Below are positions 1 through 9,900 of a stretch of DNA of 64,000 bases, in pieces. The DNA comes from Lachnospiraceae bacterium Zagget2. Lineage in GTDB: Bacteria; Bacillota; Clostridia; Lachnospirales; Lachnospiraceae. Numbering within the stretch: the stretch's first letter is position 1; each line of letters begins with the position of its first letter. Both the position numbers and the translations under genes were made by a program. A model generated the notes under the pieces. That model was not told where the DNA came from, searched no databases, and worked only from the letters and a program-made list of their open reading frames with translations. Location: assembly GCA_001941045.1 (NCBI GenBank), contig MSHD01000023.1, forward strand, positions 78,619 to 142,618. Reading direction: 5' to 3'.

Positions 1-1
1 G

Positions 2-472
2 GGGCAGATCCGGCTGCACGTCATCAATTTTACGGAAATTCAGATGTACATCTATGATCAGTGCCCGCACGACGAACTGACGATTATCATGCGTCGCTAT
101 ATGATGCGGATCGCGGAGCGGCTGGCGCTCGAGTCAGGCTGTCTCGGCCTCATCACCGGCGAGAGTATCGGCCAGGTCGCAAGCCAGACGATGCAGAGCC
201 TGCAGTGTACGAACGATGTCTGCACGCTGCCGGTGTACCGCCCGCTGATTGCCTTTGACAAGGAGGACATCGTACAGGTCGCGAAGAAGCTCGACACCTA
301 CGAGATCTCCATCCTTCCCTATGAGGACTGCTGCACGACCTTCGTCGCGAAGCATCCGGTGACAAAGCCGCGGGTGGATGTCATCCGCCGCTCGGAGAAA
401 AAGCTTTCGGAAAAGATCGATGAGATGGTGGAACGGGCGCTGGCTGAGGATGAAGTGATCACAGTCTGGTAA
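2..472 (+). CDS. thiI: tRNA 4-thiouridine sulfurtransferase ThiI, C-terminal part (5' end outside window)
   Basis: The reading frame is open from the first bases, so the gene starts before the window; about 156 C-terminal residues are visible. ThiI adenylates U8 of tRNA and transfers persulfide sulfur to it, and in some bacteria also feeds thiazole synthesis. The visible part is the end of the PP-loop ATPase domain: GLITGESIGQVASQT, then QCTNDVCTLPVYRPL and the conserved EDCCTTFVAKHP block whose cysteine acts in sulfur transfer. No rhodanese domain follows, so this is the short ThiI type usual in Firmicutes and archaea, which relies on a separate sulfur donor such as a cysteine desulfurase. 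Confidence 0.93.
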   Translation, partial: GQIRLHVINFTEIQMYIYDQCPHDELTIIMRRYMMRIAERLALESGCLGLITGESIGQVASQTMQSLQCTNDVCTLPVYRPLIAFDKEDIVQVAKKLDTYEISILPYEDCCTTFVAKHPVTKPRVDVIRRSEKKLSEKIDEMVERALAEDEVITVW

Positions 473-480
473 GTAAAAAA

Positions 481-506
481 GGCTGTCATGCCGGAGCATG
501 GCAGCC
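481..506 (-). terminator. Rho-independent terminator of the HPr-like gene
   Basis: An 11-bp stem with one G-U pair and a CGGA loop is followed on the minus strand by six T. It lies 33 bases past the HPr-like stop codon. On the plus strand there is no T run, so it serves mainly the minus-strand gene, though the hairpin could also protect the thiI transcript end. Confidence 0.8.
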
Positions 507-538
507 GATATTGCGATACGGACAATCCGTCAGGCCAT

Positions 539-772
539 TCAGTCTACAATGTATGGCGCGAGTACGGCGAGAATCTCATCGGCATTGTTCTCTGAATGGA
601 TGTTCAGCTCGATCGGCTTTGACAGATCCAGACTGAAGATGCCCATGATGGACTTCGCGTCGATGACATAGCGCCCGGATACCAGATCGAAGTCATTGTC
701 AAACTTTGTAATCTCGTTTACGAACGCTTTTACTTTATCAATCGAATTTAAAGGAATATGTACCGTTTTCAT
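539..772 (-). CDS. HPr-family protein lacking the phosphocarrier histidine
   Basis: This 77-residue protein has HPr size and the Ser46-type segment (DAKSIMGIFSLDLSKP, about residues 38-53), where HPr kinase acts in Gram-positives. The usual GxHARP stretch with active-site His15 is absent: the N-terminus reads VHIPLNSIDKVKAFVNEI. It therefore cannot pass phosphate from enzyme I to sugar permeases in the normal way. By analogy with Crh it may be purely regulatory, sensed through the Ser46-equivalent; that is inference. A strong site (AAGGAGGA) precedes the ATG and a terminator follows, so it is monocistronic, convergent with thiI and divergent from mtaB. Confidence 0.82.
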   Translation of the reverse strand: MKTVHIPLNSIDKVKAFVNEITKFDNDFDLVSGRYVIDAKSIMGIFSLDLSKPIELNIHSENNADEILAVLAPYIVD

Positions 773-906
773 TGCATGTCCTCCTTCGGGTGGTTGTAAT
801 TTTCTGACCGGCAGGCCGCAGACTGTCTGTCCCTTTAATAATATCCACTTGCCGCCGGAAAGTCAATGAAAATGTGTGCAACGCGGGAACGAAAACCGGA
901 GGGAGT

Positions 907-2235
907 ATGAAAACAGCCGCATTTCACAACCTGGGCTGCAAGGTAAATGCCTATGAGATGGAGGCCATGCAGGAGCTGCTGACAGCGCATGGCTATGAGA
1001 TTGTGCCTTTTGAGGAGCGGGCGGATGTCTATATTGTCAACACCTGCAGTGTGACGAATATCGCGGATAAGAAATCACGGCAGATGCTGCACCGCGCGAA
1101 GCGGCGCAATCCGCAGGCCGTTGTCGTGGCGGCAGGCTGTTATGTACAGTCTGCGGGCGAAAAGCTTCTCGAAGACGCGGCGGTTGATATCCTGATCAGC
1201 AACAATGAGAAGGGAAGACTGCCGGAGATCCTGAAAGCATGGGAGGAGGAGCACACTGCAGGTTCTGTCCGCGACTTAAGCCGCGAGCACAGCTACGAAG
1301 AGCTCTCCATCAGCAGAACGGGAGAGCACACGAGAGCCTTTGTGAAAATACAGGACGGCTGCGACCAGTTCTGCAGCTACTGTATCATTCCCTACACGCG
1401 GGGGCGCGTGCGCAGCCGCCGCCTGTCGGATATTCTGGCGGAGGCGCGCTGTCTGGCGGAAGGAGGCTGCCAGGAGCTCGTACTGACTGGCATTCACCTC
1501 GACTCCTATGGCATTGATCTGAATGGCGAAAACCTGCTGACAGTGATTGAGGCTCTGCATGAAATCGACGGCATCTGCCGTATTCGTCTCGGCTCACTGG
1601 AGCCGCGCATCATGACAGAGGATTTTGTCCGTGCGCTTGCCGGGCAGGAGAAGCTCTGTCCGCACTTTCACCTGTCGCTGCAGAGCGGCTGCGACGCGAC
1701 GCTGCGCCGCATGAACCGCAAGTACGACACCGCGCAGTTCCGGCAGTGCTGTGAACGTCTGCGCTGCCATTTTCATGAACCGGCTCTGACGAGCGATGTG
1801 ATCGTCGGCTTTCCCGGTGAAACGGAGGAAGAATTTGCCGAAACGCTTGCCTTCCTGAAGGAAATTCGTTTCTACGAGACCCATGTCTTTCCCTATTCGC
1901 GTCGCAAAGGGACGCGTGCTGACCGCATGCCCGATCAGATTCCCGCGTCCGTGAAGGCGCAGCGCAGCGACATCCTCCTGGCCCTCTCAGAAGAGAACAG
2001 CCGGGCCTACCGCGAGCGCCTGATCGGAACCGAGGTCGAAGTGCTGCTCGAGGAGGCCTGCACGATTAACAGCGAGCCATACCTCGTCGGTTACACTCGC
2101 GAGTATGTGAAAGTCGCTGTTCCTGCCGCGCAGGCCGGCATGAATCAGATCCTTGGTGTTCAGGCCGATACGCTGGCAGGAGAAATCTTGCTTGGCATGC
2201 CGGAGCCCCGAAACCTGTCGGAAAAAAGTCGTTGA
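907..2235 (+). CDS. mtaB: tRNA (t6A37) methylthiotransferase MtaB
   Basis: This is a radical-SAM methylthiotransferase of 442 residues that converts t6A37 to ms2t6A37 in tRNAs reading ANN codons. The N-terminal UPF0004 domain opens HNLGCKVNAYE and carries further cluster cysteines at NTCSVTN and AAGCYVQ. The radical SAM motif is CDQFCSYC (about residue 150), followed by IIPYTRGRVRSR. A C-terminal TRAM-like segment closes the chain. The ATG at 907 is preferred over the in-frame ATG at 874 because GGAGGGAGT lies directly before it and homologues start with this hydrophobic strand. Confidence 0.93.
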   Translation: MKTAAFHNLGCKVNAYEMEAMQELLTAHGYEIVPFEERADVYIVNTCSVTNIADKKSRQMLHRAKRRNPQAVVVAAGCYVQSAGEKLLEDAAVDILISNNEKGRLPEILKAWEEEHTAGSVRDLSREHSYEELSISRTGEHTRAFVKIQDGCDQFCSYCIIPYTRGRVRSRRLSDILAEARCLAEGGCQELVLTGIHLDSYGIDLNGENLLTVIEALHEIDGICRIRLGSLEPRIMTEDFVRALAGQEKLCPHFHLSLQSGCDATLRRMNRKYDTAQFRQCCERLRCHFHEPALTSDVIVGFPGETEEEFAETLAFLKEIRFYETHVFPYSRRKGTRADRMPDQIPASVKAQRSDILLALSEENSRAYRERLIGTEVEVLLEEACTINSEPYLVGYTREYVKVAVPAAQAGMNQILGVQADTLAGEILLGMPEPRNLSEKSR

Positions 2236-2260
2236 ATTTGAGGGCGGATTATAGTAAACT
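2232..2260 (+). promoter_or_regulatory. Putative sigma-A promoter for the ireB operon
   Basis: TTGAAT and TAAACT are separated by 17 bases and lie about 30 bases before the ireB ATG. The -35 box overlaps the end of mtaB. This is a pattern match only. Confidence 0.5.
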
Positions 2261-2291
2261 GATAAAAGACTACAGTTGAGGGCGTGTAACG

Positions 2292-2567
2292 ATGAAAAAA
2301 CTGGAGAACACACAGTATTTTAAAATTCAATCCGACCAGGAGATTAAGGTCGGCGATGTCCTGCAGCTGGTTTATCAGGCCATGACCGAGAAAGGCTATG
2401 ATCCGGTGAATCAGATCGTGGGCTATATCATGTCCGGCGACCCGACATATATCACCAGTCACAAGGGTGCCAGGAGCCTGATCATGAAGGTGGAGCGGGA
2501 TGAGCTTGTCGAGGAGCTGCTCCGGGTGTATATGGAACAGACAATGAAAGCTCCAGATAAGACATGA
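2292..2567 (+). CDS. ireB: IreB-family regulatory phosphoprotein
   Basis: This is a 91-residue member of the IreB/DUF965 family. In Enterococcus faecalis IreB is phosphorylated on N-terminal threonines by the PASTA kinase IreK and modulates cephalosporin resistance. The conserved body is visible: [18 protein letters not shown], then [17 protein letters not shown]. The N-terminus has one threonine (residue 7) as a possible phosphosite. It starts the cluster that Clostridia usually keep as ireB-ruvX-DUF1292, and its stop overlaps the ruvX start (ATGA), which suggests translational coupling. Confidence 0.93.
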   Translation: MKKLENTQYFKIQSDQEIKVGDVLQLVYQAMTEKGYDPVNQIVGYIMSGDPTYITSHKGARSLIMKVERDELVEELLRVYMEQTMKAPDKT

Positions 2568-3001
2568 GAATCATGGGTCTGGATTACGGCTCCAAAACCG
2601 TGGGAGTCGCTCTGAGTGATACGCTTCTTCTGACCGCCCAGCCGATCGAGACGATCGAGCGGCCGAAGGAGAACAAGCTTCGCAGAACGCTGGCGCGGAT
2701 TGAGTCGTTGTGCGGGGAATACCAGGTGGAGACGATCGTGGTGGGCTTCCCCAAGAATATGAATAATACCATAGGAGACAGAGCTGAGAAATCGCAGGAC
2801 TTTGCAGAAATGCTAAGAAAGCGGACAGGTCTGCCTGTTGTCATGTGGGATGAGCGCCTTTCGACCGTCGCGGCGGAGCGTTCGCTCATGGAGAGCGGTG
2901 TGCGTCGGGAGCATAGAAAAGCCTATGTTGATCAGATTGCGGCTGTGCTGATCCTGCAGACTTACCTTGATGCGAACAGGGGAAAAGAATGGAAAAACTG
3001 A
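2564..3001 (+). CDS. ruvX: Holliday junction resolvase-like RuvX (YqgF)
   Basis: This 145-residue RNase H-fold protein of the YqgF/RuvX family opens [16 protein letters not shown] with the first catalytic aspartate, has a second acidic site in [12 protein letters not shown], and the conserved [14 protein letters not shown] motif. Family members have been linked to Holliday-junction resolution and to 16S rRNA 5'-end processing; which role applies here cannot be read from sequence. It overlaps ireB by 4 bases and DUF1292 by 13 bases, so the three are one transcript. Confidence 0.92.
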   Translation: MRIMGLDYGSKTVGVALSDTLLLTAQPIETIERPKENKLRRTLARIESLCGEYQVETIVVGFPKNMNNTIGDRAEKSQDFAEMLRKRTGLPVVMWDERLSTVAAERSLMESGVRREHRKAYVDQIAAVLILQTYLDANRGKEWKN

Positions 3002-3246
3002 CATTTCTGGGAAAAGATGGGGATGCGATGGAGCTCTATGTTTTGGAGCAGACCCGTATCGCCGGTGTAAACTATCTGCTTGCGGCGGACGCTGAGGAGG
3101 AGGACGGGGAGTGCCTGATTCTGAAGGATATCGCGCTTGAGCAGGATCTCGAAAGTATCTACGAGATCGTGGAGGACGAAAGAGAATTGAACGGCGTGCT
3201 GGCCGTTTTTGAGCAGCTTCTGGACGATGTGGAGATTCAGAAGTAG
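2989..3246 (+). CDS. DUF1292 protein (operon copy)
   Basis: This 85-residue acidic protein of the DUF1292 family follows ruvX, as in many Clostridia. It reads [20 protein letters not shown], then [20 protein letters not shown], a compact beta-rich pattern with a conserved YLL and an acidic tail. Function is unknown; the constant linkage to ireB and ruvX suggests a role in translation or envelope stress, which is inference. A second DUF1292 protein of different length is encoded at 57175-57528. Confidence 0.85.
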   Translation: MEKLTFLGKDGDAMELYVLEQTRIAGVNYLLAADAEEEDGECLILKDIALEQDLESIYEIVEDERELNGVLAVFEQLLDDVEIQK

Positions 3247-3273
3247 GGAAAAAAGAAAACAGGAGGTTATTGT

Positions 3274-4938
3274 TTGAAAAATCTGAATAATTCAAAACTG
3301 CGCATGATTCCGCTTGGCGGACTTGAGCAGATTGGAATGAATATGACTGCCTTCGAATTTGAAGACAGTATTGTTGTTGTGGACTGCGGTCTGGCATTTC
3401 CGGAAGACGACATGCTGGGCATTGATCTGGTAATACCGGATGTCAGTTACCTGAAACAGAATATAGACAAGGTGAAGGGCTTTGTTATCACGCACGGACA
3501 TGAGGATCATATTGGGGCTCTGCCCTATATTTTAAAGGAGATTAACGCTCCGGTTTACGCGACGCGGCTGACGATCGCGCTGATCGAGGGAAAGCTTGAG
3601 GAGCACGGAATGCTGGGCACGACGAGACGAAAGGTCGTACAGCACGGCCAGTCCATCAACCTGGGCAAATTTCGTGTAGAATTCATCAAGACAAATCACA
3701 GCATCGCGGATGCGTCCGCTCTCGCAATCTACTCCCCGGCGGGCATTGTCGTGCATACAGGAGATTTCAAGGTCGATTACACGCCGGTGTACGGCGACAG
3801 CATCGATCTGCAGCGCTTTGCGGAGATCGGAAAGAAAGGCGTGCTTGCGCTGCTCTGTGACAGCACGAACGCGGAGCGTCCGGGTATTACGATGTCGGAG
3901 AAGACGGTGGGGCATACGATGGACTCGCTCTTCGCGGAGCACTGTAATTCCCGGATCATTGTAGCGACCTTCGCCTCGAACGTAGACCGCGTACAGCAGA
4001 TTGTCAATTCCGCCTGCAAGTACAACAAAAAAGTAGTGATTGAGGGCCGCAGTATGGTGAATGTCATCTCGACTGCCACCGAACTTGGTTATATTCATAT
4101 GCCGGAGAATACCCTGATCGACATTGAACGGCTGAATGACTATCCGCCGGAGTCGACGGTGCTGATCACGACTGGCAGCCAGGGGGAATCCATGGCGGCG
4201 CTGTCACGTATGGCACAGAATATTCACCGGAAGGTGCATATCATGCCGGGCGATACGGTGATCTTCAGCTCCAATCCGATCCCGGGCAATGAGAAGGCGG
4301 TATCGAAAGTGATCAACGAGCTCTCCGCGAAGGGGGCGAATGTCATTTTCCAGGACGTGCATGTATCCGGCCACGCCTGCCAGGAGGAGATCAAGCTGAT
4401 TTATTCACTCGTGCATCCGAAGTATGCGATTCCGGTGCATGGGGAATACCGCCATCTGAAGGCACAGGCGGCGATTGCCGCGCAGCTTGGTATTCCGAAG
4501 GAGAATATTTTTGTGCTGCAGTCCGGCGATGTGGTTGAGATGGACGCGGAGTCGGCAAAGGTGGTAGATAAGGTTCACACAGGAGCTGTTTTTGTAGATG
4601 GCCTCGGTGTGGGGGACGTCGGGACGATTGTGCTGCATGATCGCCAGCACCTGGCTGAAGACGGGATCATTATTATTGTATTGGCGCTTGACCGGGCGGG
4701 AAATACGCTTTTGTCCGGACCGGACATTGTCTCCCGTGGTTTTGTTTATGTGCGGGAATCGGAGGATCTGATGGAGCATGCACGCGCCGTCGTCTACGAG
4801 GCGGTGGAGCGCTGCCTGGATCGCCATATAACGGACTGGGGCAAGATGAAGAATGTTATGAAGGACGCGTTGGGTGATTATATCAGAAAGACGACCAAGA
4901 GAAACCCGATGATCCTTCCGATCATCATGGAAGTATAA
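3274..4938 (+). CDS. rnj: Ribonuclease J
   Basis: This 554-residue metallo-beta-lactamase/beta-CASP ribonuclease combines endonuclease and 5'-3' exonuclease activity in mRNA decay and rRNA maturation. Visible motifs are the opening IPLGGLEQIGMNM, the zinc motif HGHEDHIG (about residue 74), HTGDFK, CDSTNAERPG, the beta-CASP segment and the late VHGEYRHL motif. The likely start is TTG at 3274, six bases after AGGAGGT; the next in-frame ATG (3304) would remove the first strand and has no ribosome site. Only one RNase J gene is seen here. Confidence 0.94.
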   Translation: MKNLNNSKLRMIPLGGLEQIGMNMTAFEFEDSIVVVDCGLAFPEDDMLGIDLVIPDVSYLKQNIDKVKGFVITHGHEDHIGALPYILKEINAPVYATRLTIALIEGKLEEHGMLGTTRRKVVQHGQSINLGKFRVEFIKTNHSIADASALAIYSPAGIVVHTGDFKVDYTPVYGDSIDLQRFAEIGKKGVLALLCDSTNAERPGITMSEKTVGHTMDSLFAEHCNSRIIVATFASNVDRVQQIVNSACKYNKKVVIEGRSMVNVISTATELGYIHMPENTLIDIERLNDYPPESTVLITTGSQGESMAALSRMAQNIHRKVHIMPGDTVIFSSNPIPGNEKAVSKVINELSAKGANVIFQDVHVSGHACQEEIKLIYSLVHPKYAIPVHGEYRHLKAQAAIAAQLGIPKENIFVLQSGDVVEMDAESAKVVDKVHTGAVFVDGLGVGDVGTIVLHDRQHLAEDGIIIIVLALDRAGNTLLSGPDIVSRGFVYVRESEDLMEHARAVVYEAVERCLDRHITDWGKMKNVMKDALGDYIRKTTKRNPMILPIIMEV

Positions 4939-4948
4939 GGACGATAAG

Positions 4949-5353
4949 ATGTCAAAGCAAAAGAAAAAATCATCAGGCACGGCGCTCACAGTTTCTCTGT
5001 TTCTGTTTCGCACGGCGCTCCTGCTTTTTATCATAGCTGCCATCATTCGGATTGGGGAAAGCGCCTACAGCATTACCTACCGTGTGGTGTCGGATGCTGC
5101 GATAGCGGAGGAGCCCGGACGTGATATCAGCGTGACGATCAACAGCAGCATGACGGACAGGGATATTGCGGAGATACTGGAGAAAAAGGGCCTGATCGAA
5201 AGTTCCTCCGTCTTCCGTATCCAGCTGAAGCTGTTTCAGTACGACGGGGAACTGCAGCCGGGAAGCTATATTCTGAATACCTCGATGACACCGAGCGAGA
5301 TGATGGCCGAGATGGCAGGTGAGGAGGAGAGCGAGGACACGGATGATGAGTAA
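4949..5353 (+). CDS. Short MltG/YceG-like membrane protein without catalytic domain
   Basis: This 134-residue protein has a lysine-rich N-terminus, one transmembrane helix (about residues 15-36) and an extracytoplasmic domain. TDRDIAEILEKKGLIESS followed by GELQPGSYILNTSMTPSEMM matches the N-terminal LysM-like domain of the endolytic transglycosylase MltG. The catalytic glutamate domain of full MltG (roughly 340 residues) is missing, and the chain ends in an acidic tail. Short forms at this place between RNase J and U32 are common in Lachnospiraceae, so it is probably a genuine non-catalytic homologue rather than a fragment. It overlaps the U32 gene by 11 bases. Confidence 0.75.
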   Translation: MSKQKKKSSGTALTVSLFLFRTALLLFIIAAIIRIGESAYSITYRVVSDAAIAEEPGRDISVTINSSMTDRDIAEILEKKGLIESSSVFRIQLKLFQYDGELQPGSYILNTSMTPSEMMAEMAGEEESEDTDDE

Positions 5354-6629
5354 GAGTCCGGAGCTCCTGCTGCCCGCCGGCAGCCTGGAGGTGCTGAAGA
5401 CCGCGGTCGTCTTCGGCGCGGACGCTGTCTACATTGGCGGTGAAGCCTATGGGCTGCGCGCGAAGGCAAAAAATTTCACCGTGGACGAGATGGCGGAAGG
5501 CATCTGCTTTGCACATGAGCATGGTGTAAAAGTCTATGTAACAGCCAATGTTCTGGCGCATGATGAGGACATTCGCGGAGCACAGCAGTATTTTGAAGAG
5601 CTGAAAGAGATCTGTCCGGACGCGCTGATCATCTCGGATCCGGGGATGTTCCTGACCGCGCGTGAGCGCTGCCCGGAGATTCCGGTCCACATTTCCACGC
5701 AGGCGAATAATCTGAACTATAAGACCTTTCGCTTCTGGCATGAGCTGGGGGCATCCAGAGTAGTGACCGGACGCGAGCTTTCCCTTGCGGAAATCCGGGA
5801 AATTCGCGGACAGATTCCGGACGATCTTGAGATCGAGACTTTTGTGCACGGTGCGATGTGTGTTTCCTACTCAGGCCGGTGCATCTTAAGTAATTATCTG
5901 GCGGGACGCGACGCAAACCGCGGAAACTGCGCACACCCCTGCCGCTGGAATTACGCGGTGATGGAGGAGACCCGGCCGGGCGAGTATATGCCGCTCTACG
6001 AAAATGAACGCGGCACCTTTCTGTTCAGCTCGAAGGATCTGTGCATGGTGGAGCATCTGCCGGATCTCATCGCGGCGGGTGTGGACAGCCTGAAGGTGGA
6101 GGGCCGGATGAAGTCGGCGCTCTATGTGGCGTCGGTCGGACGCGCCTATCGGAAAGCACTTGATAATCTGAAGGAAGACCCGGAGCTTTATCAGAAAAAC
6201 CTGCCCTGGTACCGCAGGGAGATCGGAAGCTGCACGCACCGGGAGTTTACGACCGGCTTTTTCTATGGGAAGACAGATCGGAACGCACAGGACTACGAGA
6301 GCAGCGCTTATCATAAAGAGTACAGTTATCTTGGTCTGGTGGGCGAGACGGAGGCGGACGGCTGCTTTCGCCTCGAACAGAGGAATAAGTTCACAGTCGG
6401 CGAGAAGATCGAGGTCATGAAGCCGGACGGGAGAAACGTGGAGGCAAAGGTTCTGTGCATTCGGGATGAGAATGGGGCGGAGATGGAGAGCGCGCCGCAC
6501 GCGAAGCAGAAACTGCTTGTGAGGCTCGACATGGTTCCGGAACCATTCGATATTCTGCGCAGGCAGGAAGAGCAAGACAGAAGGCCAGAAGGGGGCCCAG
6601 TCCGCATAGATGTCGCCCGGGACTTTTAA
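5343..6629 (+). CDS. Peptidase U32 family protein (TrhP/RlhA-like)
   Basis: This U32-family protein of about 428 residues has the family signature ETFVHGAMCVSYSGRC followed by NCAHPCRWNY, giving the cysteines thought to hold an iron-sulfur cluster. Members such as TrhP and RlhA use prephenate-derived chemistry to hydroxylate tRNA U34 or 23S rRNA; others were called collagenase-like peptidases. An RNA hydroxylase is more likely than a protease, which is inference. The start is placed at ATG 5343 (or the adjacent 5346), after a GAGGAGGAG site inside the MltG-like gene. A terminator follows. Confidence 0.85.
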   Translation: MMSKSPELLLPAGSLEVLKTAVVFGADAVYIGGEAYGLRAKAKNFTVDEMAEGICFAHEHGVKVYVTANVLAHDEDIRGAQQYFEELKEICPDALIISDPGMFLTARERCPEIPVHISTQANNLNYKTFRFWHELGASRVVTGRELSLAEIREIRGQIPDDLEIETFVHGAMCVSYSGRCILSNYLAGRDANRGNCAHPCRWNYAVMEETRPGEYMPLYENERGTFLFSSKDLCMVEHLPDLIAAGVDSLKVEGRMKSALYVASVGRAYRKALDNLKEDPELYQKNLPWYRREIGSCTHREFTTGFFYGKTDRNAQDYESSAYHKEYSYLGLVGETEADGCFRLEQRNKFTVGEKIEVMKPDGRNVEAKVLCIRDENGAEMESAPHAKQKLLVRLDMVPEPFDILRRQEEQDRRPEGGPVRIDVARDF

Positions 6630-6654
6630 AGTAAAATATCTGACAATTGCAGAA

Positions 6655-6703
6655 ACCATAAAATTTATCGGATTTTTGTCCTTTAAATTTTATGGTTTTT
6701 CTT
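6655..6703 (+). terminator. AT-rich terminator ending the RNase J/U32 operon
   Basis: Perfect 12-bp arms (ACCATAAAATTT and AAATTTTATGGT) flank an 18-base loop and run into TTTTTCTT. The rest of 6704-6828 is AT-rich, and I see no gene in it. Confidence 0.7.
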
Positions 6704-6828
6704 GTTATTAGTTCCGAAATTGAATAAAGAAAGGGGAGATATTTAAAAGATGAAAGCAAAATAATCAGAAAACAATAATTCGTAAATAATATAATCAGAA
6801 TATCAGATAATTATGAAAGATTATGGGA

Positions 6829-6857
6829 TTTACAAATTGCAAAAATAGAGGTAAAAT
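6829..6857 (+). promoter_or_regulatory. Putative gltB promoter
   Basis: TTTACA and TAAAAT are separated by 17 bases and lie about 75 bases before the gltB start, leaving a leader that contains a stable hairpin. Confidence 0.5.
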
Positions 6858-6881
6858 AGGGAAGATCATTTTGAAAAGCCA

Positions 6882-6907
6882 GTACAGCGCCCGGAAGGGT
6901 GCAGTAC
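6882..6907 (+). promoter_or_regulatory. Leader hairpin before gltB
   Basis: GTACAGCGCCC, a GGAA tetraloop and GGGTGCAGTAC form an 11-bp stem with one mismatch. There is no T run after it, so it is not a terminator. It sits about 20 bases before the gltB start and could stabilise the transcript or bind a regulator. It does not match the glnA RNA motif that I know. Confidence 0.5.
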
Positions 6908-6929
6908 CAGACAAGGAAAGGTGCAGCTT

Positions 6930-9900
6930 ATGAACGAAGAGATGAAAAAGGAATGTCCGAACGAGGGACTCTACGACCCGAGTTTCGAGCATGACAACTG
7001 CGGCATCGGCGCGGTCGTGAATATTAAGGGTGTGAAAACGCACAAGACAGTGGACGATGCGCTGAAGATTGTCGAAAACCTGGAGCACCGCGCCGGCAAG
7101 GACGCGGAGGGCAAGACCGGCGACGGCGTCGGCATGCTCGTGCAGATTTCCCATCGCTTTTTCTCGAAGGAGTGCAAAAAGCTCGGGATCGAGCTCGGCG
7201 GCGAGCGCGAGTACGGCATTGGCATGTTCTTCCTGCCGCAGGACGAGCTCAAGTGCAACCAGGCGAAGAAAATGTTTGAGATCATCGTCGAGAAGGAGGG
7301 CATGCGCTTCCTTGGCTGGCGGCAGGTGAACACGAATCCGAAGGTGCTCGGCAGCAAGGAACTGGAGAAGATGCCCTGCATCATGCAGGCTTTCATCGAG
7401 AAGCCCGAGGATGTGGAGTGCGGACTTCCCTTTGACCGGAAGCTCTATATCGCACGTCGCGTGTTTGAGCAGTCGAACGATGACACTTATGTTGTATCCT
7501 GCTCGAGCAGGACGGTGATTTATAAGGGAATGTTCCTGGTGGGACAGCTGCGTTCCTTCTTCCTGGATTTGCAGGATCCGGATTATGAGTGCGCGATTGC
7601 AGTGATTCACTCCCGCTTCTCCACGAACACCCTGCCGAGCTGGGAGCGGGCGCATCCGTACCGTTTCCTGGTTCATAACGGAGAGATCAACACAATCAAG
7701 GGTAATGCGGACAAGATGCTGGCCCGCGAGGAGACGGTGGAGTCTCCGTATCTGGCAGGCGAATTCCATAAAATTCTGCCGGTGATCAGCGCCTCCGGTT
7801 CCGACTCCGCCATGTTCGACAACACGCTGGAATTTCTCGTGATGAGTGGCATGGATCTCGCGCTTGCGGTTATGATTCTGATTCCGGAGCCCTGGGCGAA
7901 CAACCGCACGATGTCTCAGAAGAAGCGTGATTTCTACCAGTACTATGCGACGATGATGGAGCCATGGGACGGCCCGGCATCGATCGTCTTCACCGACGGC
8001 GACGTGATGGGCGCGGTGCTCGACCGCAACGGCCTGCGTCCGTCGAGGTACTATGTGACAACGGACGATCAGCTGATCCTCTCCTCGGAGGTCGGCGTGC
8101 TCGACATTGATCCCTCGCACATCGTCATGAAGGAGCGCCTGCATCCGGGCAAGATGCTGCTTGTGGACACGAAGCAGGGACGCATCATCGACGATGACGA
8201 GCTGAAGGAAGGCTATGCGAATCGTCAGCCTTACGGCGAGTGGCTTGACCACAGTCTGGTGACGCTCTCGGAGCTGAAGATTCCGAACCAGCGCATCGAG
8301 GAGCACACTCCGGAAGAGCGTATGCGCCTGCAGAAGGCCTTCGGCTACAGCTATGAGGATATCCGGAATTCGATCCTCAGCATGGCAGCGAACGGCAGCG
8401 AGGCCACGGCGGCCATGGGTATCGATGTGCCGCTGGCGGCGCTTTCCGATCATCATCAGCCGCTGTTTAATTACTTTAAGCAGCTCTTCGCGCAGGTCAC
8501 CAATCCACCGATCGACGCAATCCGTGAGAAGATTGTGACCGCGACCAGCGTGTACCTTGGCAAAGACGGCAACCTGCTCGAGGAGATGCCGGAGAACTGC
8601 TGTGTGCTGAAGATCAACAATCCGATTCTGACGAATACGGATCTTCTGAAGATTAAGACAATGAAGAAGCACGGTTTCAAGGTCGAGGTGCTTCCGATTA
8701 CATATTATAAAAATACGAGCCTGGAGCGCGCGATCGACCGGCTGTTCGTGGAGGCGGACCGTGCCTACCGCGACGGCGTCAATATTCTGATACTGTCCGA
8801 TCGCGGTGTGGATGAGAATCACGTGGCGATCCCCTCGCTGCTGGCGGTCTCGGCGCTGCAGCAGCATCTGGTGCGGACGAAGAAGCGCACCAGCGTCTCC
8901 CTCGTACTGGAGTCCGGCGAGCCCAGAGAGGTGCATCACTTTGCGACGCTGCTCGGCTACGGCGCCTGCGCGGTGAACCCTTACCTTGCGCACGAAAGTA
9001 TCCATGAGCTGATCGATAAGGGTCTGCTGAATAAGGATTACTACGCGGCGGTGGACGATTACAACCAGGCGGTTTTGAGCGGCATCGTGAAGATCGCGTC
9101 GAAGATGGGTATTTCCACGATCCAGTCCTACCTCGGCTCGAAGATTTTCGAGGCAATCGGCATCAATAAAGAGGTTGTCGACAAATATTTCACGAATACG
9201 GTCAGCCGCATCGGCGGCATCGGTCTCGCTGAGATCGGCGAGCAGGTGGAGGCGCTGCATTCCTCGGCATTTGATCCGCTTGGACTCGAGACCACCCCGG
9301 CGCTCGACAGCCTGGGACTGCACAAGTCGAGAAGCTCGGGTGAGGATCACCTCTACAACCCGCGGACGATTCATCTGCTGCAGCAGTCCACGCGGGAGGG
9401 CAATTATGAGCTCTTCAAGCAGTACACCGATCTGGTGGACGGCGAGGGAAACCGCGGCCAGCTCCGGAAGCTGCTCGATTTCAAATATCCGAAGAAGGGC
9501 GTGCCGATCGAGCAGGTCGAGAGCGTGGATTCGATTGTTACTCGCTTCAAGACCGGCGCGATGTCCTACGGCTCAATCTCGCAGGAGGCGCATGAGTGTC
9601 TGGCCATCGCGATGAACCAGCTGCACGGTAAGTCGAATACCGGCGAGGGCGGCGAGAGCATCGAGCGCCTGAGCATCGGGCCGGACGGCCTGAACAAGTG
9701 CTCTGCGATCAAGCAGGTGGCGAGCGGCCGTTTCGGCGTGACGAGCCGTTATCTCGTGAGCGCGCAGGAGATTCAGATCAAGATGGGGCAGGGCGCGAAG
9801 CCCGGCGAGGGCGGCCATCTGCCGGGAGACAAGGTCTATCCGTGGATCGCGAAGACGAGACTCTCGACCCCCGGCGTGAGCCTGATCTCCCCGCCGCCGC

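Noticed and set aside
6795-9374. 859-residue minus-strand open frame opposite gltB
   Set aside because: It is a shadow of gltB in GC-rich DNA: no ribosome site, no family motifs and an arginine/histidine-rich composition typical of antisense frames.
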